Source: Aldehydirespirator sp963662645 (GTDB lineage Bacteria; Actinomycetota; Acidimicrobiia; Acidimicrobiales; Aldehydirespiratoraceae). From it: 64,000 bases of DNA. The notes under the pieces are model-generated. The model did no database searches. It saw only the letters and a program-made list of their open reading frames with translations, and had not been told where the DNA came from. This document shows, piece after piece, positions 42,035-50,367 of this stretch. The position numbers were made by a program, and so were the translations under genes. Numbering within the stretch: the stretch's first letter is position 1; the number at the start of each line of letters is the position of its first letter. The DNA lies in the NCBI GenBank assembly GCA_963662645.2, contig OY759762.1, positions 1,178,001 to 1,242,000 on the forward strand, read 5' to 3'.

Positions 42035-42985
42035 TCACTTCTCCCAGTGGGGGGTCCAATCGCCCTCCAGGCGCATCCCTATTCCAGCATCGTCCTCGAT
42101 CCGTCGGGCCACGCACATCTCGCCCGCGTCCAGGCCGTAACGGGCCGCGGCCCGCTCGAAGGCACTGCGGGCGGCCGCGGTCACCGGCAGATCGGCGTCC
42201 ACACTCGACTCGAGGTCGGCCAGCAGGCCCAGGTCCTTGACGCAAAGTGCCAGCGGGAACGACGGGTCGTAGTGACCGGCGAAGATGCTGGGGGCGTCAT
42301 GGCGGGCGACGAAACTGTCGCCGACGCTGTCGCAGATGGCCTCCCACAAGGTTCTCAGGTCCACGCCGTTGGCCAAGCCGACCGCGAGCCCCTCCCCCAG
42401 CGCAGCCGCGGCCGCGAACCACAACTGGTTGGTGACGAGCTTGACCACATTGCCGGTGCCCAGCGGACCGCACTCGATGACAGTTCCGAGATGCTCGAGC
42501 AACGGCCGCGCCACGCACACCGGCTCCGGATCGCCCCCCACGAAGAGCGTGAGCGCGCCCCGCCGCGCCCCGTCGACCGCCCCCGTCACCGGCGAATCGA
42601 CCACCGCCACCCCGCCGGGCGCAGCCGAGGCCAGCTCCATCACCAGCTCCCGGCTGTTGGTGGTGAGATCCACCCACACCGACCCCGGCTTCATGGCGCC
42701 CAGCGCCCCGCCGTCGCCGGCCATCACCGCCTCCACCTGTGGAGGGCCCGGCAGCGAGGTCATGAACACATCGGCACCGCGGGCGCAGTCGCGGGCCGAC
42801 GCCGCGGGCGCGGCCCCGGCCTCCACCGTCGCAGCCAGCGCATCCGCGTCCAAGTCGTAGGCCTTCACCTGACGGCCCGCCGCGGCCAGCCGCCGACACA
42901 TCGGCCCGCCCATGGTTCCAAGTCCCAGAAACCCGACCCGCGGGCGTGCCCCGTCCAATCCCGGCACGGACGACGGACTGCTCAC
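42035..42985 (-). CDS. Beta-hydroxyacid dehydrogenase (3-hydroxyisobutyrate dehydrogenase family)
   Basis: 316 residues. N-terminal NAD(P) motif VGFLGLGTMGGPM, substrate-binding DSPVTGAVDGARRG, and catalytic Lys in GNVVKLVTNQLW. The family oxidises 3-hydroxyisobutyrate, 3-hydroxypropionate, tartronate semialdehyde and similar. It starts 12 bases after the DddP-like stop, so they are co-transcribed; 3-hydroxypropionate formed from acrylate would be a fitting substrate, by inference. The GTG at 42985 is preferred, with a second GTG at 42967. Confidence 0.87.
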   Translation of the reverse strand: MSSPSSVPGLDGARPRVGFLGLGTMGGPMCRRLAAAGRQVKAYDLDADALAATVEAGAAPAASARDCARGADVFMTSLPGPPQVEAVMAGDGGALGAMKPGSVWVDLTTNSRELVMELASAAPGGVAVVDSPVTGAVDGARRGALTLFVGGDPEPVCVARPLLEHLGTVIECGPLGTGNVVKLVTNQLWFAAAAALGEGLAVGLANGVDLRTLWEAICDSVGDSFVARHDAPSIFAGHYDPSFPLALCVKDLGLLADLESSVDADLPVTAAARSAFERAAARYGLDAGEMCVARRIEDDAGIGMRLEGDWTPHWEK

Positions 42986-42996
42986 AGCCCGCCAAG

Positions 42997-44307
42997 CTAG
43001 ACGAGGTCCAGGGGGTAGAGGGACAGCAGTTCGTTGCCCGTCTCGGTGATGAGGACCTGCTGCTCGAGCTTGACGCCCTCGCCGCCGGACTTGGGACCGA
43101 CGAAGGCCTCGACGCACATCACCGTGCCCGGCGCCAGCACCGCGTCGTAACCCCTGCGCCGCCAGCGCTCGCGGGTGAAGACCGACGGGAACTCGTCGCA
43201 CAGACCCGCTCCGTGTGAGAGCACCGTGTAGCAGTTGTAGTCGTCCAGCGACGGGTACCAGGAGCGTTCCACGATCTCGCGCACCGAGGTCCCCGGCTGG
43301 TGCAGTTCGATGTTGCGCTCGATCTGTTCGGCGGCCAGAGACCACACGTCGTGCTGGGCCGCAGTCGGGCGGCCTCCTCCGCACAGCCACGTGCGGGAGA
43401 TGTCCACGCAGGCGCCGTAGGCGCAGATCATGTCGGTGTCGAAGCCCATGAGCTCCCCGGCCTGCACCCGGCGGCTACTGGCCTCCTGGTACCAGGGGTT
43501 GGTGCGCGGTCCCGACGCCAGCAGCCGGGTCTCGATCCACTCGCCGTAACGGGCATAGTTGCCGGCCTGCAGCACCGCCCACAGGCCCATCTCGGTGACG
43601 CCGGGCTCGAAGGCGGCCCGCATGTCGCCGATGGCCGCCTCACAGGCATGCACCGCGCAGCGCATGGCCGCGATCTCCTCGGAGGACTTCACCACCCGGG
43701 CCTCCTCCATCAACTCGCCGGCATCGACGAGGCACACGCCCTGGCCCTCCAGGGCCCGCATTCCGATCAGGTCGAGCCGGTCGACGGCCAGCCGCCGGTC
43801 GCCGCGGCCGTGCTCGGCCAGCAATCCGGCGATCTCTCGGGCCCATTGGTCGGCGATCTCGGTGGCCCGATTCCCCGCGTAGAAGTAGATGTACGAGATG
43901 CCCGGCCGGATCTCGTCCACCACCTCAGAATGGGTGTCGAGGAACTCGCCCTTGGAGAACTCGAACACCACTACGGGGCCGTCGGTGGCCACAAAGGCGT
44001 AGCGCACCGCGTTGTGCATCGTCCAGATCGACATGTTGGTGGTATCGGTGGCGTAGCGGACGTTCAAGGGGTCGTACAGCAGGGCGGCGTCGCATCCCGC
44101 AGCTCGCAGCTGGGCGCGCACCCGCTCGAGCCGGTAGCGACGGATCTCGCTACGGTCGGGCAGGCGCAACCCTGAGGCGATCCACTCCGCCTCCAGTTCG
44201 GGCCCGGGCCCGAGAGCATGCATGTTGCGATCACCATGGTCGAGCAGCCACTCCGGCGGCTCCGCACGAGCAACCCCGATCCTGGGCCGGTGTCTCAAGC
44301 CGTTCAC
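42997..44307 (-). CDS. dddP: DddP-like dimethylsulfoniopropionate lyase (M24 fold)
   Basis: 436 residues. Unlike ordinary M24 Xaa-Pro peptidases it carries the DddP landmarks: LLYDPLNVRYATDTTNMSIW, MRCAVHACEAAI, EWIETRLLASGPRTNPW, LSHGAGLCDEFPSV and VKLEQQVLITE. Metal ligands fall at D290, D292, D302, H365, E400, E415, with spacing matching those I recall for characterised DddP (D295, D297, D307, H371, E406, E421). D371, six after the His, matches the proposed catalytic Asp377. DddP cleaves DMSP to DMS and acrylate. The GTG at 44307 preserves the family's N-terminal segment; ATG at 44223 is the fallback. It follows a compatible-solute importer. Confidence 0.82.
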   Translation of the reverse strand: MNGLRHRPRIGVARAEPPEWLLDHGDRNMHALGPGPELEAEWIASGLRLPDRSEIRRYRLERVRAQLRAAGCDAALLYDPLNVRYATDTTNMSIWTMHNAVRYAFVATDGPVVVFEFSKGEFLDTHSEVVDEIRPGISYIYFYAGNRATEIADQWAREIAGLLAEHGRGDRRLAVDRLDLIGMRALEGQGVCLVDAGELMEEARVVKSSEEIAAMRCAVHACEAAIGDMRAAFEPGVTEMGLWAVLQAGNYARYGEWIETRLLASGPRTNPWYQEASSRRVQAGELMGFDTDMICAYGACVDISRTWLCGGGRPTAAQHDVWSLAAEQIERNIELHQPGTSVREIVERSWYPSLDDYNCYTVLSHGAGLCDEFPSVFTRERWRRRGYDAVLAPGTVMCVEAFVGPKSGGEGVKLEQQVLITETGNELLSLYPLDLV

Positions 44308-44364
44308 GGCGAGATTCTGCCCTGCCCGTCCTCCCCCGCGATGGATCCGGACGATCACAAGAGA

Positions 44365-44394
44365 GAAGGGGCGGGGCCGAAGCCCCGCCCCTTC
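44365..44394 (-). terminator. Strong UUCG-loop hairpin after the importer binding-protein gene
   Basis: A perfect 13-bp stem, GAAGGGGCGGGGC with GCCCCGCCCCTTC; on the transcribed minus strand the loop is TTCG, an exceptionally stable tetraloop, followed by TCTCTTGT. It lies 41 bases after the binding-protein stop and 58 before the dddP start, so it ends or attenuates the importer transcript. Confidence 0.8.
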
Positions 44395-44435
44395 ATCTGT
44401 TGGTCTGTAGCGAGGCCTCCGGCCTCGGATGCGGG

Positions 44436-45698
44436 TTAGGCCGCGGCTAGAGCAGCGGCGATCCACTCGTCGACCAGGTCGCGGTTGTCCGCGATCCATT
44501 GGATGGCGATGTCGCGCGGATGCACGTCGTTGCCCTGCTCGACGTTGGCCAGCGCCACATCGATCACGGAGAGGGTCACAGCGTCGAACAGCGCCTCAGC
44601 AGCCGGGTTGGCCGCCAGGAATGCGTTGTTGGCCGTCACCTGGATGTCGGCGGCGATCCAACCGAGCTGGCACAGGCCATCAGACGAGGTTCCGGCAGCG
44701 GGACAGGTGTCCTCGCTGAGCGAAGCGTTGACCGGCTGGCCGTCGGCGCCGAGCTGGCTCCAGGCCTCGCCGCCCTCGAGGCCGAGCGGGTTGGAGTCGT
44801 CGATGACGTTCTCGACGCCCATCCAATACACGTTGTCGCCCGGGCGCAGCTGAGTCAGATACGCGGTCGGAGTCCAGGTGTACATGACCATCGGCTTGCC
44901 GTCGTCAGCGTTGTCCACCGCCTGGGCGAACATGGCGTCGTATCCGGCCTTGGTCTGCTGGATGTTGTCCCAGCCGCTGAAAGCGATCTGGCTCTCGATG
45001 ATGTCGTCGCAGGTCCAGTCCTCCGGGCAGCCGAAGATGTCTGCGATGCCGTTGCCGGGAACCGCGTCGGATTCGTCGAACGCGGCCAGCGCGTCGGCAT
45101 TGCGGTTGAGCTCGTCCATGGTGTAGACGCCGTATTCGTCGGCGAAGGACTTGGTGACCAGGAAGCCCTGAAGGCCGCCCGCGACCATTTCCTCGCCGAC
45201 GATGCTCACATGCTCCTCCACCAGCGAGCCGTCGGGCAGCTCGTTCTGGAGCCACGAGAGATGTCCCGGGTACCAGCTGTTGGGCCAGTAGTCCATCTCG
45301 CCGAGTGCCATGGCGGTGTAGCCGTTGCTCGGGCCGAGCTCGATCTCAGCCGGGTCGGAAACGTCGTAGCCGAGTTCCTCGAGCAGCAGCTTGTAGAGCT
45401 CCGCCTGGAAGTAGCCGCTCGACCAGTTCGCCCGGCCGGCCAGGACGCTCACGCCCTCGCCCGGCAGCCCCGCGTCCATGGACTCTTCCTCGGCGGCCGG
45501 CTCTTCTGAAGCAGCAGGCTCCTCAGCGGCCGGCTCTTCCTCAGCGGCCGGCTCCTCCTCAGCAGCAGGCTCCTCAGCGGCCGGGGCGGCCGGCTCAGCC
45601 GTCGTGTCACCGTCGTCGTCGTCGCCGCATGCCGCCGCGATGAGCGCGAAGGCCGCAAGCAGGGCAAGCCAGATGCTGGCGCGCTTCTTCATTGTCAT
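44436..45698 (-). CDS. Glycine betaine/DMSP-class ABC transporter binding lipoprotein (OpuAC family)
   Basis: 420 residues. Lipobox LIAAAC (Cys24), then about 45 residues of Ala-Glu-Pro repeats forming an acidic stalk. The OpuAC domain has VLAGRANWSSGYFQAELYK and MDYWPNSWYPGH, aromatic residues suited to a quaternary ammonium or sulfonium cage. Extra cysteines (CPEDWTCDD, DTCPAAG, GLCQL) could form disulfides. Ligands may be glycine betaine, proline betaine or DMSP. The ATG at 45698 has GGAGG seven bases upstream. It is last in the ATPase-permease-binding protein order. Confidence 0.88.
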   Translation of the reverse strand: MTMKKRASIWLALLAAFALIAAACGDDDDGDTTAEPAAPAAEEPAAEEEPAAEEEPAAEEPAASEEPAAEEESMDAGLPGEGVSVLAGRANWSSGYFQAELYKLLLEELGYDVSDPAEIELGPSNGYTAMALGEMDYWPNSWYPGHLSWLQNELPDGSLVEEHVSIVGEEMVAGGLQGFLVTKSFADEYGVYTMDELNRNADALAAFDESDAVPGNGIADIFGCPEDWTCDDIIESQIAFSGWDNIQQTKAGYDAMFAQAVDNADDGKPMVMYTWTPTAYLTQLRPGDNVYWMGVENVIDDSNPLGLEGGEAWSQLGADGQPVNASLSEDTCPAAGTSSDGLCQLGWIAADIQVTANNAFLAANPAAEALFDAVTLSVIDVALANVEQGNDVHPRDIAIQWIADNRDLVDEWIAAALAAA

Positions 45699-45800
45699 TA
45701 GGTTCCCTCCTCCTTGGATGGGCTTGTTGGGCCGCCGGAAAGGCTAGGCCCAAGGTCGCGTGCAATCAACACCCGTCCTCTGGCGGGACAGCAAGGCTCC

Positions 45801-48455
45801 TCAGGCGCGATCAGCCGCTGCGGGGATGTCGTCGTAGCTCTTGTTGCGCTCGAACTCGGCCAACGTGCCGCGACTCGAAGCGAAGATCGTTCCTCCCGCA
45901 GCCAGCGCGAACACCGCGCCCGCGCCGGACACGAAGTTGATCTCGGCGACTCGCACGATCGTTGCTATCCAGCCGACCGGGGCAAGCGCCACGACCAGCC
46001 CGACAGCTCCCACCAGCGTGCTCCAGCGATAGCGCAGGCCCTCGTCGATTCCGAACACCCCGATCGCCGGGAGCGCCAAGCCCAGCGCGGCGATGCCCGC
46101 GAGCAGGGTCCAGAGGCCCAGACGCGAACCATCGCCCTGGTAGCCGTTGAAGATCACATCGCCCTTGCGCACAGCCTCCGAGCGCTTGGTGGCGATATCG
46201 GCGCCGAGCACCCCCTCCGCGGCCTTGGCTTCGACCGCAGCGTTGCGCAGTTCCTCGGCGCGTGCGACGTTGCCGGCCGCCTCTTCCTCGTCCGCGGCGG
46301 CATCGAGGTCGCGCGCCTCGCGCGCCTTGGCCCGGGCCGCGTCCTCGATGGCGTTGAGCTCGGCTTGAAGCTCGGGTCCGATCACCGAGCCTTCTCTGGT
46401 GTCGAAGCTCCAGCCCGAGAACAGGCTGATGACCAGCAGCAGCCCTGCGAATGCGCAGCCGGCCAGCTTGCCCCAGCCGACGCGAGCCGACAGCGGGCGA
46501 CGCGCCGTCATCGGCGCGTTCCACAGCCAGGTGACGGCGCCGGCCACCGCCACCACGCCGGCGAGCACGGCAAGCCACACGCCGATTCCGGTCGAGTGAA
46601 CGGCCACCGTGCTTGGCGGGTTGGTGAGCAGGAACGACAGCACCAAGCCCAGCGCGCCCGATGCGAATGCGACCGCCCCGTGCGGACCGAACCACGGAGG
46701 GCCCTCGCCCGGCCGCAGCAGCATCGTGCCGGCGGCCCACACCAGGGCCCCCGCGAGCCCGGCCATGAAGATGCCGTACCAGGAGCCGCCCGAGGCCGAG
46801 ACGCCGTTGAAGCTGTTCGACAAGTACCGAACCTCGCCGGTGCAGGTCATCTCGGGCGTGTCGCTGCCGACGGCGAGCGGATCGAGCTGGCTGCTGTCGA
46901 CCCATTCGCCCAGGCACTGCTCGGTGCGCAGGTCCGCATCAGCGAAGCGGGCCCACGACGACACCCGCCCGGCATCCACGCTCCAGGGCAGCAGAAGGGC
47001 CAGCAGCATCACCAGCGCGGCCGCGCCCGTGACCATCACCGCGAGCCGCTCGCGGCCCGATGCGGGCACGAACTCCTCAGCGGGCGTCTCAGGCTCCTCT
47101 GCGAGCCTGGAGACCTTCTCGTCGGCGGCCGCCTGGGCCTCCGCGAGCAGGTTCTCGGGAGTGCGGCGATTGGACCATGCCTTGACGATGCGCGACAGCA
47201 GGTTGGACTGGTCGGCATCCGTCTGGCTGATCCGGTCGAGCACCACCGCCACGAGGAAGAACGCCAAGCCGCCGGACACGCCCAGCGCGATGTCCTGGTT
47301 CTGGATGCCCTGATAGAGCAGCCGGCCCAGGCCGCCCGCACCCATGATGGCGGCGATGCCCAGCATCGAGATGGCCAGCAGCAGCGTCTGGTTGAGGCCG
47401 GTCATGATCGCCGGGCGCGCCAGGGGCAACTGCACGTCGAAGAGCACCCGCCGCTCGGGCGCTCCGTAGGCCCGGGCCGCCTCCACCACATCCTCGGGCA
47501 CTTGCCGGATGCCGAGGTTGGTGAGCCGTATCAGCGGGGGCAGCGCGAAGGTCATCGTCACCATGGTCGCCGACACGAAGCCGATGCCGAAGAAGTAGAT
47601 GAACGGCAGCATGTACACGAACGAATGCACCACTTGCATGGCGTCCATCACGGGTCTGACGACCGTCCAGGCACCGTCCACCCGCCCGCACAGCACGCCG
47701 ATCGGGATTCCCACGACCACGCACAGGAGCACCGCGACGGCGATGAACCCGATGGTGCGCGCCGTCTCAACCCAATACTCGTCGCCCAGCAGTCCGCAAC
47801 CGACCAGCGCCACCGCCGAGAGCACGCCGACCCGGAAGTTGCGCATCAGCCAGCCGATGGCGAACACGATCAGACACACCGTGATCCACGACATCTCCAC
47901 AAGCCACTGATCGACGATCAGCTCGAGCAGCCGGGCGAAGGGCCACTTGATTACCTCGAGCGTCTTGTCGAGGTTGTTCTCAACCCAGCGAACGACCTGC
48001 TCGCCCCAGTCGCCGACGGGGATCTCCCACTGGTCGAGCACGGTGTTCTCGCGCACCTGCGAGACCAGGCCCGAGCTGCACTCCAGCAGCTCGCCGTCCT
48101 CGTCGACGATGGCGTTGACGCACTCGATCGGCTCGCCGTCCTGGGTGAACTTCCTCGTGCCGGAGGCCACCGTCTCGTCGGGGCGGGTGCGATACCACAG
48201 CACTGCGAGAAGCCCGGCCAGCCCGCCGGCGGCCATTGTCCAGCGACGGCTCCTGATGCCGCCCACGATCATGAGCGCCGGGATGGCGAACAGCGCGATG
48301 ACGACCAGCCACTCGATGCCCACCTGGAGCCAGTCGATGATGACATCGCCCGCCTCGGGACTGGTGACGGTGTCGATGAAGCGGTCGAGGAAGTGGCCCC
48401 GGTATTCGTCGGCGTCGGCTTGGGCGAGCACCCCGGCTGCGCCTAGCGAGCTCAC
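45801..48455 (-). CDS. OpuAB/ProW-type permease with a large C-terminal membrane and coiled-coil extension
   Basis: 884 residues, about twice a ProW permease. Residues 1-220 hold helices and an external loop; about 225-415 is the transporter core with PEDVVEAARAYGAPERRVL as the ATPase-contact loop and IMGAGGLGRLLYQGI. From about 430 a separate segment of eight or so helices follows, interrupted by a Glu/Ala-rich coiled coil (LQAELNAIEDAARAKAREAR onward, near 690-755). I know no function for this extension; it might sense osmotic or ionic state. The GTG at 48455 overlaps the ATPase stop. Confidence 0.85.
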   Translation of the reverse strand: MSSLGAAGVLAQADADEYRGHFLDRFIDTVTSPEAGDVIIDWLQVGIEWLVVIALFAIPALMIVGGIRSRRWTMAAGGLAGLLAVLWYRTRPDETVASGTRKFTQDGEPIECVNAIVDEDGELLECSSGLVSQVRENTVLDQWEIPVGDWGEQVVRWVENNLDKTLEVIKWPFARLLELIVDQWLVEMSWITVCLIVFAIGWLMRNFRVGVLSAVALVGCGLLGDEYWVETARTIGFIAVAVLLCVVVGIPIGVLCGRVDGAWTVVRPVMDAMQVVHSFVYMLPFIYFFGIGFVSATMVTMTFALPPLIRLTNLGIRQVPEDVVEAARAYGAPERRVLFDVQLPLARPAIMTGLNQTLLLAISMLGIAAIMGAGGLGRLLYQGIQNQDIALGVSGGLAFFLVAVVLDRISQTDADQSNLLSRIVKAWSNRRTPENLLAEAQAAADEKVSRLAEEPETPAEEFVPASGRERLAVMVTGAAALVMLLALLLPWSVDAGRVSSWARFADADLRTEQCLGEWVDSSQLDPLAVGSDTPEMTCTGEVRYLSNSFNGVSASGGSWYGIFMAGLAGALVWAAGTMLLRPGEGPPWFGPHGAVAFASGALGLVLSFLLTNPPSTVAVHSTGIGVWLAVLAGVVAVAGAVTWLWNAPMTARRPLSARVGWGKLAGCAFAGLLLVISLFSGWSFDTREGSVIGPELQAELNAIEDAARAKAREARDLDAAADEEEAAGNVARAEELRNAAVEAKAAEGVLGADIATKRSEAVRKGDVIFNGYQGDGSRLGLWTLLAGIAALGLALPAIGVFGIDEGLRYRWSTLVGAVGLVVALAPVGWIATIVRVAEINFVSGAGAVFALAAGGTIFASSRGTLAEFERNKSYDDIPAAADRA

Positions 48456-49666
48456 ATGAACACCTCTCGCTCGAAGCCGTCAATGAGCTGCTCGACACGA
48501 CCCATCTCCTCCATGATGAGACGGGGGTCGAGGTTGCCGATCAGCTTGCCGTCCTCGTCCACCACCGCTATCGAAAGCCCCCGGCCGGCGGCGGCGTACA
48601 TCTCGTTGAGGGTGGCTTCGGGGCCGCACTGGTCGAAGTCGTTGCGCAGCGCGCCCTTCAGGTCGTCGGATCCCATCGACCGGACCCTCAGGCCGTCGGC
48701 GGCCGTCAGCAGGGCGACAGGCTTGCCCTGATCGTCACAGCAGAAGCGTCCGGTGACGTCGTCGCACAAGGTCATGGCCTGCGAGAGCGAGATGTCCTGC
48801 GGGACCGGCCTCGGCTCGGTCATCACCTCGTGGACCTTGATCACGCGGCCCTGGTCCACGTCCTGGACGAACTCGGCGACGTAGCCGGTGGCCGGCTCGG
48901 TGAGGATCTCTTCGGGTGTTCCGATCTGCACGACCGCGCCGTCTTTCATGATGCAGACCCGGTCGCCGATGCGAAGGGCCTCGTTCAGATCGTGGGTGAT
49001 GAACAGGATGGTCTTCTGGACCCGGGACTGGATCTCCATCATCTCGTCCTGCATCTGGCGGCGGATCAACGGATCGAGGGCCGAGAAGGCCTCGTCCATC
49101 AGCAGGATGTCGGGGTCGGACGCCAGCGCCCGGGCCAGGCCGACCCGCTGCTGCATGCCGCCGGAGAGCTGCGCCGGCCTGTGCTCGGCGAACGGTGCCA
49201 GGCCCACCAGCGAAAGGGCATGCAGGGCGGCCCGGTTGCGCTCGTCGCGGTCGACTTTCTGGACCCTCAGGCCATAGCCGACGTTGTCGATCACATTGCG
49301 ATGGGGGAACAGAGCGAAGTGCTGGAACACCATGCCCATCTTCTCGCGGCGGAAAGCCTGGAGTTGAGTGCCCTCGAGCCGCTGCACGTCCTCGCCGTCC
49401 ACCAGAACCTCGCCGTTGGTGACGTCGTAGAGTTTGTTGACCATGCGGATCGCGGTGGACTTGCCCGAGCCGGACAGGCCCATGACCACGAAGATCTCCC
49501 CGCGCTTCACGCTGAAGTTGACGTCGGTCATGCCCACGACGTGGCCGGTCAGGCGCTGGACTTCCTTCTTGGGAATGCCCGATCGGGCCAGTTCGAGCGC
49601 GCGCCCTCGCGGCTGCGGCCCAAAGATCTTGTACACGTCCTTGAACTCGACGATTGTGTCGGCCAT
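48452..49666 (-). CDS. Glycine betaine/proline-class ABC transporter ATPase with CBS domains (OpuAA/ProV)
   Basis: 404 residues. It begins with the ProV-type lead (VYKIFGPQP, then GIPKKEVQRLTGHVVGM). Walker A is GLSGSGKST (63-71), the signature LSGGMQQRVGLARAL, Walker B ILLMDEAFSALDPLIR. Residues from about 285 form a CBS pair with VVDEDGKLIGNLDP near the end; in OpuA these sense ionic strength or cyclic-di-AMP. First gene of the importer operon. A ribosome-site-like GAGGTAGAGG precedes the ATG. Confidence 0.92.
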   Translation of the reverse strand: MADTIVEFKDVYKIFGPQPRGRALELARSGIPKKEVQRLTGHVVGMTDVNFSVKRGEIFVVMGLSGSGKSTAIRMVNKLYDVTNGEVLVDGEDVQRLEGTQLQAFRREKMGMVFQHFALFPHRNVIDNVGYGLRVQKVDRDERNRAALHALSLVGLAPFAEHRPAQLSGGMQQRVGLARALASDPDILLMDEAFSALDPLIRRQMQDEMMEIQSRVQKTILFITHDLNEALRIGDRVCIMKDGAVVQIGTPEEILTEPATGYVAEFVQDVDQGRVIKVHEVMTEPRPVPQDISLSQAMTLCDDVTGRFCCDDQGKPVALLTAADGLRVRSMGSDDLKGALRNDFDQCGPEATLNEMYAAAGRGLSIAVVDEDGKLIGNLDPRLIMEEMGRVEQLIDGFEREVFM

Positions 49667-49719
49667 GCCTCTACCTCGCTAGTTGCCGCGCGATACCGGC
49701 GGGTTACCCTAGTCGCTTC

Positions 49720-50367
49720 ATGTCCGACGCTCCAGAAGGCACCCAGTCCGCTACCAAGCGCAAGGCCCGAGGCAAGACCCAAGCGAGGAAGCCGAGGCAC
49801 CAGGGCACCGTTGCCGGAGCGGTCGCTCCGACCCTCGACGACGAGACCGCCGCGGCTCTGACCCTCTACAACACCTATCTGGAAGCGGACCGCGAGCAGC
49901 AGGCCCGCGAGCGTGCCCTGAGGAAGGCCGAGAAGGCCAAGAACGACGCGGCTGCAGCCGTGCGGAAGCTGAATGACCGCAAAGCCCCCGCCGCCGAGAC
50001 CGCGGAGGCCGAGGCCACGTACCGCGCGGCGGTCGAGACACTCCAGCGTCTGCGCGACGGCGACACCGCGGCCCCAGATGCCGAAGACGACAGCACCGAG
50101 GTCTCCACGGCTGAGGGCCGCGCTGAGGACGCTGGGGACACTGCCGGCGACGAAGGCGCCGCCAGCGAAGACACCGAGAGCCAAGACACCGAAGGCACCG
50201 CCAGCGAAGACAGCGAAGACGCCAAAGACACCGAGAGCGAGAACGTCGGCACAATCGAAGGCGAAGACACCGCCAGGGAGAACAACGACGAAGCGTCAGT
50301 GGGGGTGGAGGCCTCCGTCAGCGACGAGGACCTGGCCGGTGATGAACCGGCCGGCGTCGCTGGCTAG
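49720..50367 (+). CDS. Acidic low-complexity protein of unknown function
   Basis: 215 residues. A basic N-terminus (TKRKARGKTQARKPRHQG), a helical charged segment near 55-110 (REQQARERALRKAEKAKND) likely to be a coiled coil, then about 100 residues of Glu/Asp/Ser/Thr repeats such as EDTESQDTEGTASEDSEDA. No family recognised. The last 72 bases overlap the convergent SDR gene in antisense, so the tail is read from that gene's complement. The ATG at 49720 has no ribosome site and may be leaderless. Divergent from the importer ATPase across 53 bases. Confidence 0.6.
   Translation: MSDAPEGTQSATKRKARGKTQARKPRHQGTVAGAVAPTLDDETAAALTLYNTYLEADREQQARERALRKAEKAKNDAAAAVRKLNDRKAPAAETAEAEATYRAAVETLQRLRDGDTAAPDAEDDSTEVSTAEGRAEDAGDTAGDEGAASEDTESQDTEGTASEDSEDAKDTESENVGTIEGEDTARENNDEASVGVEASVSDEDLAGDEPAGVAG

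Noticed and set aside
42997..44307. M24 gene as an ordinary Xaa-Pro dipeptidase or an ectoine hydrolase (DoeA/EutD)
   Set aside because: The residues around the N-terminal domain and the GLCDE and EWIETRLLASG segments are those of DddP; DoeA-type motifs are absent.
45714..48446. Very long open frame (about 910 codons) on the plus strand opposite the betaine permease gene
   Set aside because: Its translation is rich in Arg, His, Gly and Gln with no domain, and it mirrors the third-position GC bias of the permease. Similar long antisense frames occur opposite many genes here and are by-products of high GC.
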